NCBI GenBank assembly: GCA_944372415.1
Contig: CALVZA010000014.1
Coordinates: 1 to 55,742 of the forward strand
Direction: 5' to 3'
Source: an uncultured Bacilli bacterium
GTDB lineage: Bacteria > Bacillota_I > Bacilli_A > RF39 > UBA660
Length of the DNA: 55,742 bases
Numbering within the stretch: position 1 is the first letter of the stretch; each line of letters begins with the position of its first letter. Below, piece by piece: positions 1 through 8,848 of the stretch. A program made the position numbers and the translations under genes. The notes under the pieces are model-generated. The model was not told the DNA's origin. It searched no databases and saw only the letters and a list, made by a program, of their open reading frames with translations.

Positions 1-81
1 TGTATTTTTTAGCATTTTTTTTAGCTTTTTTAGCAATTTTTCACTTTTTTCAAAATTTGTCAAATCCTTTTGTATCAAGGG

Positions 82-1299
82 TTACAAGTGTTCTTTCAAA
101 ATCATAGCAACCACGCATTCGACGTGAAATGTATTACTAAACATATCTAATAAATATATTTTTTCAATATTATAAATATCTTTTAACTGATTTAAATCTC
201 TTGCTAAACTTATAGGATTACAAGAAACATATAATATTCTTTTAGCTTTAAAACTCATCACATCCCTAACCATATCTTTAACTAATCCAGTTCTTGGAGG
301 ATCAATTATTAAAGTATCGATATCATCTTTAATATACTTATATGCGTTGCTACTATCAGAACAAATATAATAACTATTTTTTATATTATTTAACTTAGAA
401 TTATTTATAGCATCTAAAATACTATTTTTATTTATTTCAACGCCATATATCTTATCAAATTTATATTCTATTACTTGCCCTAAAAAACCAACACCACAAT
501 ATAAATCAAGTAATACTTTACCAACACAGTTTTTGTTTATTATATTAATCATTTCTTTAGTTACCATATAATTAACTTGAAAAAAAGAATTATAATTAAC
601 TTTAAAAAACTTATTATTAAATTTTTCTATAAAATAATTTTCTCCATAATATTTTATATCGTTAATAATTATTCCAACTAACTTAATATGTGTTTTTAAA
701 TTATCTATATCAACAAAAACTTCTTCATTAGTAGTTATATTTATTAATATTTCATCATTATAATTACTTCTAATAACAATACTACCATTATTCAATTTAA
801 AATATTTTTTATATTTAATAACTTTATTAATTGAAGATTTAGCAATTAAACATTTATCTATAGAAATAAAATCATGAGTACTATTATTATAATAACCCCA
901 TAATCCATTATTAACTTTTAAATCTACTTTATTTCTATACTCAAAATTATTTTTATTTTTTATAACTTCTATATCATTATCTATACTTGCATATTTAAAT
1001 AAAATATTTTTTAACTTATTGTATTTATATTCAAGTTGATCACTATAACTCATATGAAGTAAATTACATCCTCCACATTTATCATAATAAGGACAATTAA
1101 CATAAATTCTTTTAGAACTTTTTTTTATGTATTTAATAACATTACCTATAAAATATTTAGTAGTTTCTTTTACTATTACTATATCTACTATTTCTCCTAC
1201 TAAAGCATTAGGAATAAAAACGATTTTATTATTAATATAACCTATTCCACGAGCTTGATCATCTAGTCTTAATATTTCTATATTATTTTTTATATTCAT
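82..1299 (-). CDS. rlmD: 23S rRNA (uracil-C5)-methyltransferase, RlmD/RumA family
   Basis: The 405-residue protein is an SAM-dependent enzyme that methylates C5 of a uracil in 23S rRNA (U1939 and/or U747 by family knowledge). An N-terminal TRAM-like beta domain (about residues 1-60) is followed by CPYYDKCGGC near residue 69, which with a later Cys near 150 matches the four [4Fe-4S] ligands. The methyltransferase domain has DLYCGVGFLG (SAM site), IIDPPRTG, the catalytic Cys in YVSCNP and a general-base Glu in FHVECV. It starts 17 bases inside the end of rluB, so the two are translationally coupled. The exact target uracil cannot be read from sequence; RlmCD-type dual specificity is possible. 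Confidence 0.93.
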   Translation of the reverse strand: MNIKNNIEILRLDDQARGIGYINNKIVFIPNALVGEIVDIVIVKETTKYFIGNVIKYIKKSSKRIYVNCPYYDKCGGCNLLHMSYSDQLEYKYNKLKNILFKYASIDNDIEVIKNKNNFEYRNKVDLKVNNGLWGYYNNSTHDFISIDKCLIAKSSINKVIKYKKYFKLNNGSIVIRSNYNDEILINITTNEEVFVDIDNLKTHIKLVGIIINDIKYYGENYFIEKFNNKFFKVNYNSFFQVNYMVTKEMINIINKNCVGKVLLDLYCGVGFLGQVIEYKFDKIYGVEINKNSILDAINNSKLNNIKNSYYICSDSSNAYKYIKDDIDTLIIDPPRTGLVKDMVRDVMSFKAKRILYVSCNPISLARDLNQLKDIYNIEKIYLLDMFSNTFHVECVVAMILKEHL

Positions 1300-1999
1300 A
1301 TAATTTTTTAACTTCTTTAATAGATAATTTTCTATATTCCCCGCTTTTTAATCCATTTAAATTTAAAAAAACATACTCTATTCTAGTTAATTTATCTACT
1401 AAATACCCCAATTTCATAAATACTTTTTTTATAATATGATTACGGCCTTCTATAATAGATATTTCTACTATACTATAATCTTTTTCCTTATTATTAGTTT
1501 TTATTTTAACACGAGTAGGAATACATTTAACTCCATCTATTTCTATACCTTTCTCTAATTTTTTTAAATCATCTATCATAAAAAATCTATTTAATTTAGC
1601 AACATATTTTTTTTCTATACCATTTTTAGGATGCATTAAATTATTGGCTAAATCTCCATCATTAGTTAAAATTAAAATACCTGTTGTATCATAATCTAAT
1701 CTACCTACTGGATAAATACGTTTATCTGTATCAATTAAATCTACTACAGTTTTTCGTCCCAATTCATCATTAACAGAACTTATTACACCTCTAGGTTTAT
1801 TTAACAAGTAATAAACTTTATCTTCTTCTAATTTTAAAATGTTTCCATTAACTTCTATAGCGTCATTTAAATTTACTTTAGTTCCAAGTTCAGTAACTTT
1901 TCTTCCATTAACATAAACTTTTCCTAAACTAATTAATTCTTCTGCTTTTCTTCTTGAACAGTATCCACTATTTGCTATAACTTTCTGTAATCTTTCCAT
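1283..1999 (-). CDS. rluB: 23S rRNA pseudouridine synthase, RluB/RsuA family
   Basis: The 238-residue protein isomerises a uridine in the 23S rRNA peptidyl-transferase region. An N-terminal S4 RNA-binding domain (MERLQKVIANSGYCSRRKAE, then a KVYVNG-type turn) precedes the catalytic domain, with GRLDYDTTGILILTNDG carrying the catalytic Asp near residue 103. An upstream in-frame Met exists, but the chosen Met is where the S4 domain begins and where family members start. A terminator lies between spmB and this gene, so it probably has its own promoter, which I could not place confidently. Bacillus has the same dacB-spmA-spmB-rluB order. RsuA (16S) specificity is less likely given that synteny. 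Confidence 0.92.
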   Translation of the reverse strand: MERLQKVIANSGYCSRRKAEELISLGKVYVNGRKVTELGTKVNLNDAIEVNGNILKLEEDKVYYLLNKPRGVISSVNDELGRKTVVDLIDTDKRIYPVGRLDYDTTGILILTNDGDLANNLMHPKNGIEKKYVAKLNRFFMIDDLKKLEKGIEIDGVKCIPTRVKIKTNNKEKDYSIVEISIIEGRNHIIKKVFMKLGYLVDKLTRIEYVFLNLNGLKSGEYRKLSIKEVKKLYEYKK

Positions 2000-2040
2000 A
2001 AAAAACCAACTTTCTGTAAGTATTTTATCATATATAATTA

Positions 2041-2068
2041 AATAAAAAAATAGTGATTTAACACTATT
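2041..2068 (-). terminator. Rho-independent terminator after spmB
   Basis: On the minus strand a 7-bp stem AATAGTG/CACTATT with a 6-base loop is followed directly by a run of T. It lies between spmB and rluB and closes the dacB-spmA-spmB transcript. Confidence 0.75.
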
Positions 2069-2091
2069 CAAAATAATAAACTTTTAAATTA

Positions 2092-2613
2092 TTAATAAAA
2101 GAATAAATACACAAGTAAAAAACTCATAACTATACCTACAAAATCTGCAAATAATCCTACTGGTAATGCATATCTAGTCTTTTTAATACCTATACTTCCA
2201 AAATATAATGCTAATACATAAAAAGTAGTATCAGTAGAACCTTGTATGGTACTAGCTAATCTTCCCATTAAAGAATCTGGTCCAAAATTAGAAAATATAT
2301 TATCCATAATAGCTAAACTTGCATTTCCAGAAATAGGTCTAAAAAAAGCCATTGAAATTATATCTGTACTTAAATTATACCTACTAAGTGCTGGATTTAA
2401 AAAAGAACTTATATAATCAATAAAACCACTTTTTATTAATAAATTAACAGCAAAAATCATTGCTAATATATTTGGAAAAATACTAACGCAGGTTTTAAGA
2501 CCTTCTAATACACCTTTTAAAAAAGAATCATAAATATTTATCTTACTTTTATAACCATATATAACTATAATTAAAACAATAATAGGTAATATTACTATAC
2601 TAACTGTTGCCAT
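2092..2613 (-). CDS. spmB: Spore maturation protein B-like membrane protein (SpmB)
   Basis: This 173-residue polytopic protein carries the nucleoside-recognition/Gate-type fold of SpmB. The segment PISGNASLAIMDNIF with a following GPDS is characteristic, and four to five hydrophobic helices fill the rest. In Bacillus, SpmA and SpmB are needed for full core dehydration and heat resistance of spores, but homologues also occur in bacteria not known to sporulate. It overlaps spmA by 14 bases, as expected for partner subunits. Substrate and mechanism are unknown for the family. Confidence 0.85.
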   Translation of the reverse strand: MATVSIVILPIIVLIIVIYGYKSKINIYDSFLKGVLEGLKTCVSIFPNILAMIFAVNLLIKSGFIDYISSFLNPALSRYNLSTDIISMAFFRPISGNASLAIMDNIFSNFGPDSLMGRLASTIQGSTDTTFYVLALYFGSIGIKKTRYALPVGLFADFVGIVMSFLLVYLFFY

Positions 2614-3184
2614 TTTTTCTCCTTATAAAATAATCTAATAACAAACCTGCTATACAAGATGAAAATGTAGCTAATATACATGTAGGAATAACTTCAGTAG
2701 GTGCTGCACTACCATGAAGAACACGAAGTGATATGATAGTAGTAGGTATTATTGTAACACCACCAGTATTTAATACTAAAAAAGTAATCATTGCTGTACT
2801 AGCCGTATCTTTTTTATCATTAATTTTTTGTAGTTCCTTCATTGCTTTTAAACCACAAGGAGTTGCTGCACTACCAAGACCAGCCATATTAATAGCAACA
2901 TTACTCGCAATAAGTCCTAGTGCTTCATTATCTTTAGGTACGCTTGGAAATAACTTATTTAGGACAAAACTTAACTTACGCGCAACAAATTTTAATAAAC
3001 CACTATCTTCTGCAATCCTCATTAACCCCATCCATAAAGCAAGCATTGGTAACATTTCTAACATTAAATTAACTGCATTTTTACCACTGACTATTATTTC
3101 ATTATTAATTAAATCTACTTTACCATTAAAAAAACTAAATATAATTCCAATGATTATAAATACTCCCCAAATAACATTTACCAT
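2600..3184 (-). CDS. spmA: Spore maturation protein A-like membrane protein (SpmA)
   Basis: The protein has 194 residues and several membrane helices. The conserved stretch NMAGLGSAATPCGLKAMKEL in the middle and the later LNTGGVTIIPTT are typical of SpmA. It pairs with SpmB, whose start lies inside this gene's last codons. It begins 9 bases after dacB with an AGGATG-type SD, so the three genes form one transcript. In sporulating relatives the set acts at the forespore membrane/cortex. Whether this organism sporulates cannot be decided from the window. Confidence 0.87.
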   Translation of the reverse strand: MVNVIWGVFIIIGIIFSFFNGKVDLINNEIIVSGKNAVNLMLEMLPMLALWMGLMRIAEDSGLLKFVARKLSFVLNKLFPSVPKDNEALGLIASNVAINMAGLGSAATPCGLKAMKELQKINDKKDTASTAMITFLVLNTGGVTIIPTTIISLRVLHGSAAPTEVIPTCILATFSSCIAGLLLDYFIRRKNGNS

Positions 3185-3193
3185 TAAATCATC

Positions 3194-4252
3194 CTAATCT
3201 ATATGAAAAAATTGTTTTAATTTATCAAAAAAACTAACCTTATTTTCTTTATCTTTTTCAAATATTTCATATATATATTCTTTAACTAAAACATCATTAT
3301 TTAACTTTACTAACATATAACCAACTATATCACTAACATTATCATCATAGATTACTATTTCTTTATTAATTTTCTTATACTCATCATTAGTTAGCGTTAA
3401 ATATCTATCATTTTTTATATAATATTTTTTATCACTCAAATCTTCCTTATTCTTATCTATTACTTTATAGCTTTTATATTTTTTAAAATATTCTTCATAC
3501 AAGTTTTCATGATCTTTAAAATCATTTGGATCATTTAATGTTACTATTACAAAATTCATATTATCTTTACTTGCTGTTGTAACCAAAGTACGTCTTGCTT
3601 TTTCTGTAAATCCAGTTTTACCACCAGTACAATATTTATAATTTTTAAGTAATTTATTTTTGTTATACCATAAATAAGTTTTATAATTAGTTTTAACTGT
3701 TTTTTCTTTAGTACTTACAATAGTTCTAAATAACTTATTTTTCATTGCATAACTCATCAATATTGCCATATCATAACTAGTACTCATATTCCCTTTACCA
3801 TTATCATTTTCTAGCCCACTTGAATTTATAAAAGTAGTTCTTTTCATTCCAATATTTTTAGCAGTTTCATTCATAAGAGAAACAAAACTTTCCATTGAAC
3901 CACCAACATAATTAGCAATTTGTATTGCAGCATCATTTCCACTTCTAAGCATTAATCCATATAATAAATTTTCTAAACTCATCTTCTCTCCAACCTCTAC
4001 ATAAATACCACTACCATAACTTTTTAAAACACTTTTATCTATTTTAACTATATCACTAATATTTGAATTGTTTATAGCAACTATAGCAGTCATAATCTTA
4101 CTTATAGATGCTATTAATCTAGGATCATTTTGATTATATGAATAAAGTACTCTATTAGTATCCATATCCATTAAAGTAACACTACTAGCACTTAATGCTT
4201 TTGTATTAATAGGAATTATAATTAATAAAAGAAAAAACATATATTTCTTCAT
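3194..4252 (-). CDS. dacB: D-alanyl-D-alanine carboxypeptidase (DacB/DacF-type PBP, peptidase S11)
   Basis: This low-molecular-weight penicillin-binding protein trims the terminal D-Ala of peptidoglycan stem peptides outside the membrane. A signal peptide (about residues 1-19) precedes the S11 active-site triad of motifs: SISK (catalytic Ser and Lys, near residue 48), SGN (near 103) and KTG in GGKTGFTEKA (near 209). A C-terminal beta domain follows, then a short amphipathic tail KVSFFDKLKQFF typical of membrane association. Length (352) fits the family. It is followed by spmA and spmB as in Bacillus, which suggests the spore-cortex type (DacB), though a vegetative DacF/DacA role is equally compatible with the sequence. 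Confidence 0.92.
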   Translation of the reverse strand: MKKYMFFLLLIIIPINTKALSASSVTLMDMDTNRVLYSYNQNDPRLIASISKIMTAIVAINNSNISDIVKIDKSVLKSYGSGIYVEVGEKMSLENLLYGLMLRSGNDAAIQIANYVGGSMESFVSLMNETAKNIGMKRTTFINSSGLENDNGKGNMSTSYDMAILMSYAMKNKLFRTIVSTKEKTVKTNYKTYLWYNKNKLLKNYKYCTGGKTGFTEKARRTLVTTASKDNMNFVIVTLNDPNDFKDHENLYEEYFKKYKSYKVIDKNKEDLSDKKYYIKNDRYLTLTNDEYKKINKEIVIYDDNVSDIVGYMLVKLNNDVLVKEYIYEIFEKDKENKVSFFDKLKQFFHID

Positions 4253-4274
4253 ACATTCACCTATAAAATTGTAT

Positions 4275-4299
4275 GAAAAAAAAGACTTAATTAGTCCTT
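4275..4299 (-). terminator. Rho-independent terminator upstream of dacB
   Basis: On the minus strand AAGGACT/AGTCTTT (7 bp with one G-U pair, 5-base loop) is followed by eight T. It ends the pilC-pilD-C39-coiled-coil transcript and separates it from dacB. Confidence 0.7.
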
Positions 4300-4323
4300 A
4301 TATAAAACTTTTAATAAAACTAG

Positions 4324-4644
4324 TTACTTTAACTTGTTCTTAACTTTCTCTATTTTCTTAGTTAAATCATCATTATCTTCTTTTAAATCTTTTACTTTAT
4401 TTTTATATTCTTTTAACTCTTGATTACCCTCTTTTAACTTTTCACTAATTTCATTTACTTCCTTATTAAGTTTTTCTAACTTTTTATTCTCTTCTTTTAT
4501 TTTTATTATGTTACTATATCTATCATCATATATCTTACAAAACTTAATTCTATTACATATCATAAAAATAAAAAATGATATTAATATAATAGATATAAAC
4601 AAATATAAAAACAAAATAATTTTATTATTAACTATTCTTTTCAT
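4324..4644 (-). CDS. Small membrane-anchored coiled-coil protein
   Basis: I do not recognise a family for this 106-residue protein. One N-terminal membrane helix (about residues 9-29) is followed by a highly charged, Lys/Glu-rich coiled coil to the C-terminus (ENKKLEKLNKEVNEISEKL and following heptads). The layout is helix-in, coiled coil outside or inside, with no enzymatic motif. Its ATG directly abuts the stop codon of the interrupted C39 gene. The first half of that gene has the same architecture (membrane helix plus coiled coil), so the two may be related or interact. Confidence 0.6.
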   Translation of the reverse strand: MKRIVNNKIILFLYLFISIILISFFIFMICNRIKFCKIYDDRYSNIIKIKEENKKLEKLNKEVNEISEKLKEGNQELKEYKNKVKDLKEDNDDLTKKIEKVKNKLK

Positions 4645-5601
4645 CTAATAATAAATAGCTCTCTTTCCTAAAGAATTATATCTACTTTTAAAAGTATTTT
4701 TATCAAAATATCTTATCGTTCCAGTTAAAGTATCACTTGTAATAACTTGAATATCATTATAACCAATAACATTTATAGCGTGTAATCCACTAATCCATTC
4801 TATAACTTTATTAGTTTCTTTATAAATCCACCTATTACCATACGTAGGAATTTTTAAATTACTTGTAACCCATACAAGAACTGGTCTACCACTTTTAACT
4901 TTTTCTAAAACACTTTCAAAACTCATACCAGTTCCATTAATAATACCCCCTTTAAAACTATTAGCAATATTAAATATAGGCTTTTCATAAACTCCAAAGC
5001 TAGAACTATCAGTAGGATCACCAATAAACTCTATTTCTGGATTACCGCCATATCTAACTCCATTATCATAATAAGGTTTATCACCTTTAGGTAACTTATT
5101 TACAATATCTCTAACACTAACATTTACTCCATAATAATTTAATAATAAAGTTAATGCTACACTTTCACACTCTGTTGGATAACCTAAAGAATATTGATTT
5201 AATTTAGGAAAATTATCTATTATAAAAGTTGTTTCCTATATATATAGTTTTTCTTTATATTCTTTATATTGATTCTCTAATGTATTATTTTGTTGTTTTA
5301 AATTATCATACTCTTTTTTTATATTATCTATTTCTATCTCTATATTGCTTAATCTATCTATTAATTTTTTTGTATCAACCTCATCAATATCATTAATAGA
5401 AATATTTAAAATATCTACTATATTTTTTTTATAAGATTCATTTTGTTCTTTAATAAATTTTAGATATTCATCATAATTTTTAATTTCTAATGTATTATAA
5501 ATTTGTTTAGAATTCATATATTTTTTATTAACAAAGAAAAATATAATAATACTAATAAATAATATTGTCATAAATAATATAATAATAATTTTTTTCTTCA
5601 T
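4645..5601 (-). pseudogene. Membrane-anchored C39-like cysteine peptidase, interrupted by one in-frame TAG
   Basis: Read in one frame, 318 codons encode a membrane helix (MKKKIIIILFMTILFISIII), a coiled coil to about residue 120, and a peptidase_C39_2-type papain-like domain. That domain has YSLGYPTECESVALTLLLNY (catalytic Cys in ECES) and GLHAINVIGYND (catalytic His). A single TAG at 5236-5238 separates the coiled coil from the peptidase; no frameshift is present and both halves keep full coding character. The Met at 5601 is preferred because GGTGG lies at the right distance. No good start follows the TAG (first in-frame Met is inside the domain, at 4926), so the peptidase should not be made unless the TAG is read through or is an error. 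A recent nonsense mutation is the simplest reading. Confidence 0.75.
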
Positions 5602-5641
5602 AAATACCACCATAGTATTATACTAGTATAATTATTTTAAG

Positions 5642-6391
5642 TTATATTATTAAATCTATTATATCCTTAAAGTAATTCATATTTAAAAAAACTATTAATA
5701 AACTACTAACTAAAAAAGGTCCAAAAGGTAACATATTATCTTTATTTTTAATTGTAATATATACTGCATATGGAAAAGCTAAAAAAGAGGCTAGTACTAT
5801 ATATAAAATACCAAACTTTATACCAAGTACCATTCCAGCAATAAAAGATAATTTAATATCTCCTCCACCTAAAGCTTCTTGTTTAAATGCAATATATCCA
5901 AATATTTTAAGTAAATATGCTACTCCAAATATAACTAATCCATATAATATTGATAATAAAGCACTCTCAATATCACTACTCATAATTTTTATTATAAATA
6001 TTAATATTGCACTTACTATCAATGGACTATCATTTATTATCATGTATTTTGAATCACTAACAAATATTATAATAACTAAACTAGAAATTATTACCGCTAT
6101 AAAAAAATCATAACTTATTCCAAAAACTTTATAACAAAGAGCAAATAAAGTACCACTTAACAACTCAGTAAGAAAATATATAAAACCAATAGGTTGTTTA
6201 CATTTACTACATAAACCTCCTAAAAATATATAACTTAATATTGGAACATTTTCATACCAGTTTAAAACATGACCACACTTTTCACAATGACTACCAGGTT
6301 TAACAATACTTCTTTCTTCTGGTAAACGAGTACCAACTACTCCGTAAAAAGAACCCATCATTGCTCCAATAATAAATATTAAATATAACAT
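5642..6391 (-). CDS. pilD: Prepilin peptidase (A24 family, PilD/ComC type)
   Basis: This membrane aspartic protease cleaves the leader of type IV prepilins and N-methylates the new N-terminus. The N-terminal methylase region has GSFYGVVGTRLP and two zinc Cys pairs, CEKC (about 36) and CSKC (about 60). The peptidase region has one catalytic Asp in VSDSKYMII (about 112) and the second in GGGDIKLSF (about 174). Seven to eight membrane helices fill the 249 residues, the usual length. SD AGGTGATG precedes the ATG. It follows pilC in the same transcript, but no PilB-type ATPase or canonical pilin is adjacent, so its substrates are encoded elsewhere or in the pilin-like genes near 39 kb. Confidence 0.93.
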   Translation of the reverse strand: MLYLIFIIGAMMGSFYGVVGTRLPEERSIVKPGSHCEKCGHVLNWYENVPILSYIFLGGLCSKCKQPIGFIYFLTELLSGTLFALCYKVFGISYDFFIAVIISSLVIIIFVSDSKYMIINDSPLIVSAILIFIIKIMSSDIESALLSILYGLVIFGVAYLLKIFGYIAFKQEALGGGDIKLSFIAGMVLGIKFGILYIVLASFLAFPYAVYITIKNKDNMLPFGPFLVSSLLIVFLNMNYFKDIIDLII

Positions 6392-6399
6392 AACATCAC

Positions 6400-8025
6400 C
6401 TAACTTATCTGTCCATATAAACTAAACATTGGAATAATAACAGATAATACAACACCGCCAACTACTACTGCTAAAAATATAATCATAATCGGTTCTATTA
6501 AAGACTTCAAAGAATTAATTATATTTCTATGTTCTTCTTGATAATAAACACTAACTTTTGCCATCATTTCAGAAAGTTCTCCTGTTGATTCACCTGTTAC
6601 AATCATATAATAAGCAACTTCAGGTATAGCCCAATTATCTTTAAAAGAAGTACTAATCTTCTCACCTACTGCTATATTATTTATTGTATTAAACATAATT
6701 TCTTTATATATTTCATTCTTAGTTATTCTACTTAATATCTCAATACTATCAGTTATAAAAACATTATTTTTTAATAAAGAAGCAAATGTTTTAGTAAATA
6801 TAGTCATCTCATTATAAATGATTATTTTACCAAATAAAGGTAAATGCATAGCAAATTTTTGTAATGAATATTTAACAGCCTTAACATTAATATATAAATA
6901 ATATATTATCATAACTATTATAACTAATCCTAATATAATATACATTATATTTCCCTTTAAAAAATCACTTGCACCTAAAACAAATAAAGTTAATCCATTT
7001 AATTCTACACCAGCTGATTCATAAATTCCCTGAAATTGTGGAACAACATATAATAAAATAAATGTAACAACTGCAATCGAAAATATAAAAACTGCTGTCG
7101 GATAAGTTAAAGCGCTTATCATTTGTTTTCTAGTAGCTTCTATCTCATTATAATAATTAGCCATATCATCCAATGTTTCTTCTAATTCCCCTGTTGCCTC
7201 TGCGGCTCTTATCATATTAACCAATAAAGATGGAAAAGCATTTCCCTGCTTATTTAAAGCTTCACTAAAACTCTCTCCCATTATTAACTGATAAACTATT
7301 GCATCAAATAAACGTTTTTTATATGGATCTTTTTTACCCATTTGCATACCTAAAATTCTCATAGAATCCGTTAAAGGTATTCCGCTTTTTAGATACGTAG
7401 ATAACTGTGTTAACCAAAATATCAAATCTTTAATCTTTAATTTTCTTTTTACAAATTGTTTCTGTCCATAAAACAATTCAATAAATTTGTTGTTTTCTAA
7501 CTTATAAACAGTATATCCCTCAGACTCTAAAAAATTAAAAACCTCTTGCTTAGTATAAGCAACTATATAACCAACAGTATCATGTCCATCGGAATCTTTA
7601 GCAGTATATTTATAAGTATTAGGATATTCTGTTCTTACATTATCTTGTTTACTTATTTCAGAAATTAAAATATCCCTTTCTTTTAACTTCTTTTCATTTA
7701 ATTTTTTTTGTTTTAAAGTTTCCTCTTTTTTCTTTTTCTTTAATTCAGCTTTATTCAAAGTCTGAGCTTCTTTAATTTCATTGTTCTTCTTTATTTTATC
7801 ATCAATAGTATCCATCTCTAAATTAACTGCTTTAATTACTTCTTTCTTTTCTTTTTTATTTTTATTATTTGCATATACTTTATAAATAGAAGAAGTAATT
7901 ATATTATAAATAATTATAAAAGGATATAAAATACCATATAAAGTATAGAAACACCCTAAACAAAAGTATTTAAAAGGAGATAATAATACAAAAAATATAT
8001 TTTTTTTACTTTTATTCTTCTTCAT
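6400..8025 (-). CDS. pilC: Type II secretion/type IV pilus inner-membrane platform protein, GspF/PilC family
   Basis: This polytopic platform protein couples the assembly ATPase to pilus or pseudopilus growth. From about residue 190 it carries the two T2SS-F repeats, with LTQLSTYLKSGIPLTDSM and the parallel MTIFTKTFASLLKNNVFIT, each followed by the AAEATGELEE / VTGESTGELSEMM signature and a membrane helix pair. The first ~190 residues are unusual. They hold a hydrophobic segment (about 10-45), a Lys/Glu-rich stretch and a small domain DSDGHDTVGYIVAYTKQEVF resembling the N-terminal fold in some PilC proteins. Total length (541) exceeds the common ~400. SD AGAAGGAGA and an extended -10 promoter lie upstream. 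Confidence 0.9.
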   Translation of the reverse strand: MKKNKSKKNIFFVLLSPFKYFCLGCFYTLYGILYPFIIIYNIITSSIYKVYANNKNKKEKKEVIKAVNLEMDTIDDKIKKNNEIKEAQTLNKAELKKKKKEETLKQKKLNEKKLKERDILISEISKQDNVRTEYPNTYKYTAKDSDGHDTVGYIVAYTKQEVFNFLESEGYTVYKLENNKFIELFYGQKQFVKRKLKIKDLIFWLTQLSTYLKSGIPLTDSMRILGMQMGKKDPYKKRLFDAIVYQLIMGESFSEALNKQGNAFPSLLVNMIRAAEATGELEETLDDMANYYNEIEATRKQMISALTYPTAVFIFSIAVVTFILLYVVPQFQGIYESAGVELNGLTLFVLGASDFLKGNIMYIILGLVIIVMIIYYLYINVKAVKYSLQKFAMHLPLFGKIIIYNEMTIFTKTFASLLKNNVFITDSIEILSRITKNEIYKEIMFNTINNIAVGEKISTSFKDNWAIPEVAYYMIVTGESTGELSEMMAKVSVYYQEEHRNIINSLKSLIEPIMIIFLAVVVGGVVLSVIIPMFSLYGQIS

Positions 8026-8054
8026 ATGTATCTCCTTCTATTCTTATCAACAAT

Positions 8055-8085
8055 ATTATAACATACAATAATTAATAACTGTAAA
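8055..8085 (-). promoter_or_regulatory. Promoter of the pilC-pilD transcript
   Basis: The minus strand has TTTACA, 19 bases, then TGTTATAAT, a perfect -10 with the extended TG element that tolerates a poor -35 spacing. It is the only good candidate upstream of pilC. Confidence 0.5.
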
Positions 8086-8112
8086 GTTTTTTATTAATTT
8101 ACATATAATTAA

Positions 8113-8141
8113 TTGAGTATATTTATCTAAAAAAATACATT
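8113..8141 (+). promoter_or_regulatory. Possible promoter of the small plus-strand gene
   Basis: TTGAGT and TACATT are separated by 17 bases, about 45 bases ahead of the start codon. The match is moderate and AT-rich sequence gives such hits by chance. Confidence 0.3.
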
Positions 8142-8188
8142 GCTCATAACTATATACATCTTAAATATAGAGAGGAATGATACTTTAT

Positions 8189-8482
8189 ATGAATAACGAT
8201 CCTACAACATTAACTAAAATATTAAGTGGTATTAATAATTCGTTAAATATTGCAAATAAAGCAATGCCACTTTATAAAGAAGCAAAACCCATTTTTAAAA
8301 CAATTACTAATACATATAAAAATATAAAAAATAATAGAAATGATTTAACTAACATAATAAAATTAATAAAAGTAAAAAACGCTATTAATAATGATTTAAA
8401 CAAAACTAAACTAATAGAAACACCTAAATTAATTACAAATAATACATATAGTAATAAAAATAACCCAACTTTCTTTATATAA
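8189..8482 (+). CDS. Small protein, possibly YqfQ/VrrA-like
   Basis: This 97-residue basic protein has no signal peptide or membrane helix. The central segment IANKAMPLYKEAKPIFKTIT, with Pro and aromatic residues spaced along amphipathic helices, resembles the helical repeat region of Bacillus YqfQ (VrrA), whose role is unclear. The similarity is by eye only. The second of two in-frame ATGs is preferred: AGAGGA touches the first ATG (too close) but sits about 12 bases from the second. It is the only plus-strand gene between 1 and 22 kb, facing rplQ and divergent from pilC. Confidence 0.5.
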   Translation: MNNDPTTLTKILSGINNSLNIANKAMPLYKEAKPIFKTITNTYKNIKNNRNDLTNIIKLIKVKNAINNDLNKTKLIETPKLITNNTYSNKNNPTFFI

Positions 8483-8512
8483 AAAAAGACTAGAACTAAA
8501 CTAATTCTAATC
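8481..8512 (-). terminator. Terminator of the S10-spc-alpha operon
   Basis: On the minus strand GATTAGAAT/GTTCTAGTC form a 9-bp stem with two G-U pairs and a 7-base loop, followed by seven T. The rplQ stop codon (TAG) is inside the stem. The G-U pairs become C-A mismatches on the plus strand, so it works in one direction only. Confidence 0.8.
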
Positions 8513-8837
8513 TTACCATTAAAGCATCGTCTCCGATTCTTTCTTTTAATTTTATAATACGAGTATATCCACCATTACGAGACTCATATTTTGGTGCTAA
8601 TTCATTAAATATTTTGCTAACAACTGCTTTATCATTATGTAAGAAAGCTAAAGCCTGTCTACGACTAACTAAAGTACCTTTCTTTCCATAAGTAATCATT
8701 TTATCTACAAACTTACGAGCCTCTTTTGCTCTAGCCTCAGTTGTAACCACATAACCATGATTTATAACATCTTTAGTAATACCAGCCAATATGCTTCTTC
8801 TAATACGTGATTCTCTTCCTAATTTTCTATAAGCCAT
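8496..8837 (-). CDS. rplQ: 50S ribosomal protein L17
   Basis: The 113-residue protein is a bacterial L17, with the family start MAYRKLGR and the RRSILAGITKDVINHG segment. L17 lies near the peptide exit tunnel. It is the last gene of the alpha part of the operon, right after rpoA as in nearly all bacteria. The downstream genes usual in Bacilli (ecfA1, ecfA2, ecfT, truA, rplM, rpsI) are absent; the transcript ends here. Confidence 0.98.
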   Translation of the reverse strand: MAYRKLGRESRIRRSILAGITKDVINHGYVVTTEARAKEARKFVDKMITYGKKGTLVSRRQALAFLHNDKAVVSKIFNELAPKYESRNGGYTRIIKLKERIGDDALMVRLELV

Positions 8838-8848
8838 TATCTCACTCC

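Noticed and set aside
1-78. Minus-strand open frame after rlmD beginning with TTG and running off the left edge (Lys/Leu-rich helix).
   Set aside because: No SD before the TTG, no ATG until base 15, and low-complexity A/T sequence gives open frames by chance. It may be the start of a gene outside the window, but cannot be supported.
5236-5238. TAG as a reassigned sense codon.
   Set aside because: TAG ends rplQ, the glycosyltransferase and the same C39 gene, with clean terminators after the first two, so it works as a stop here.
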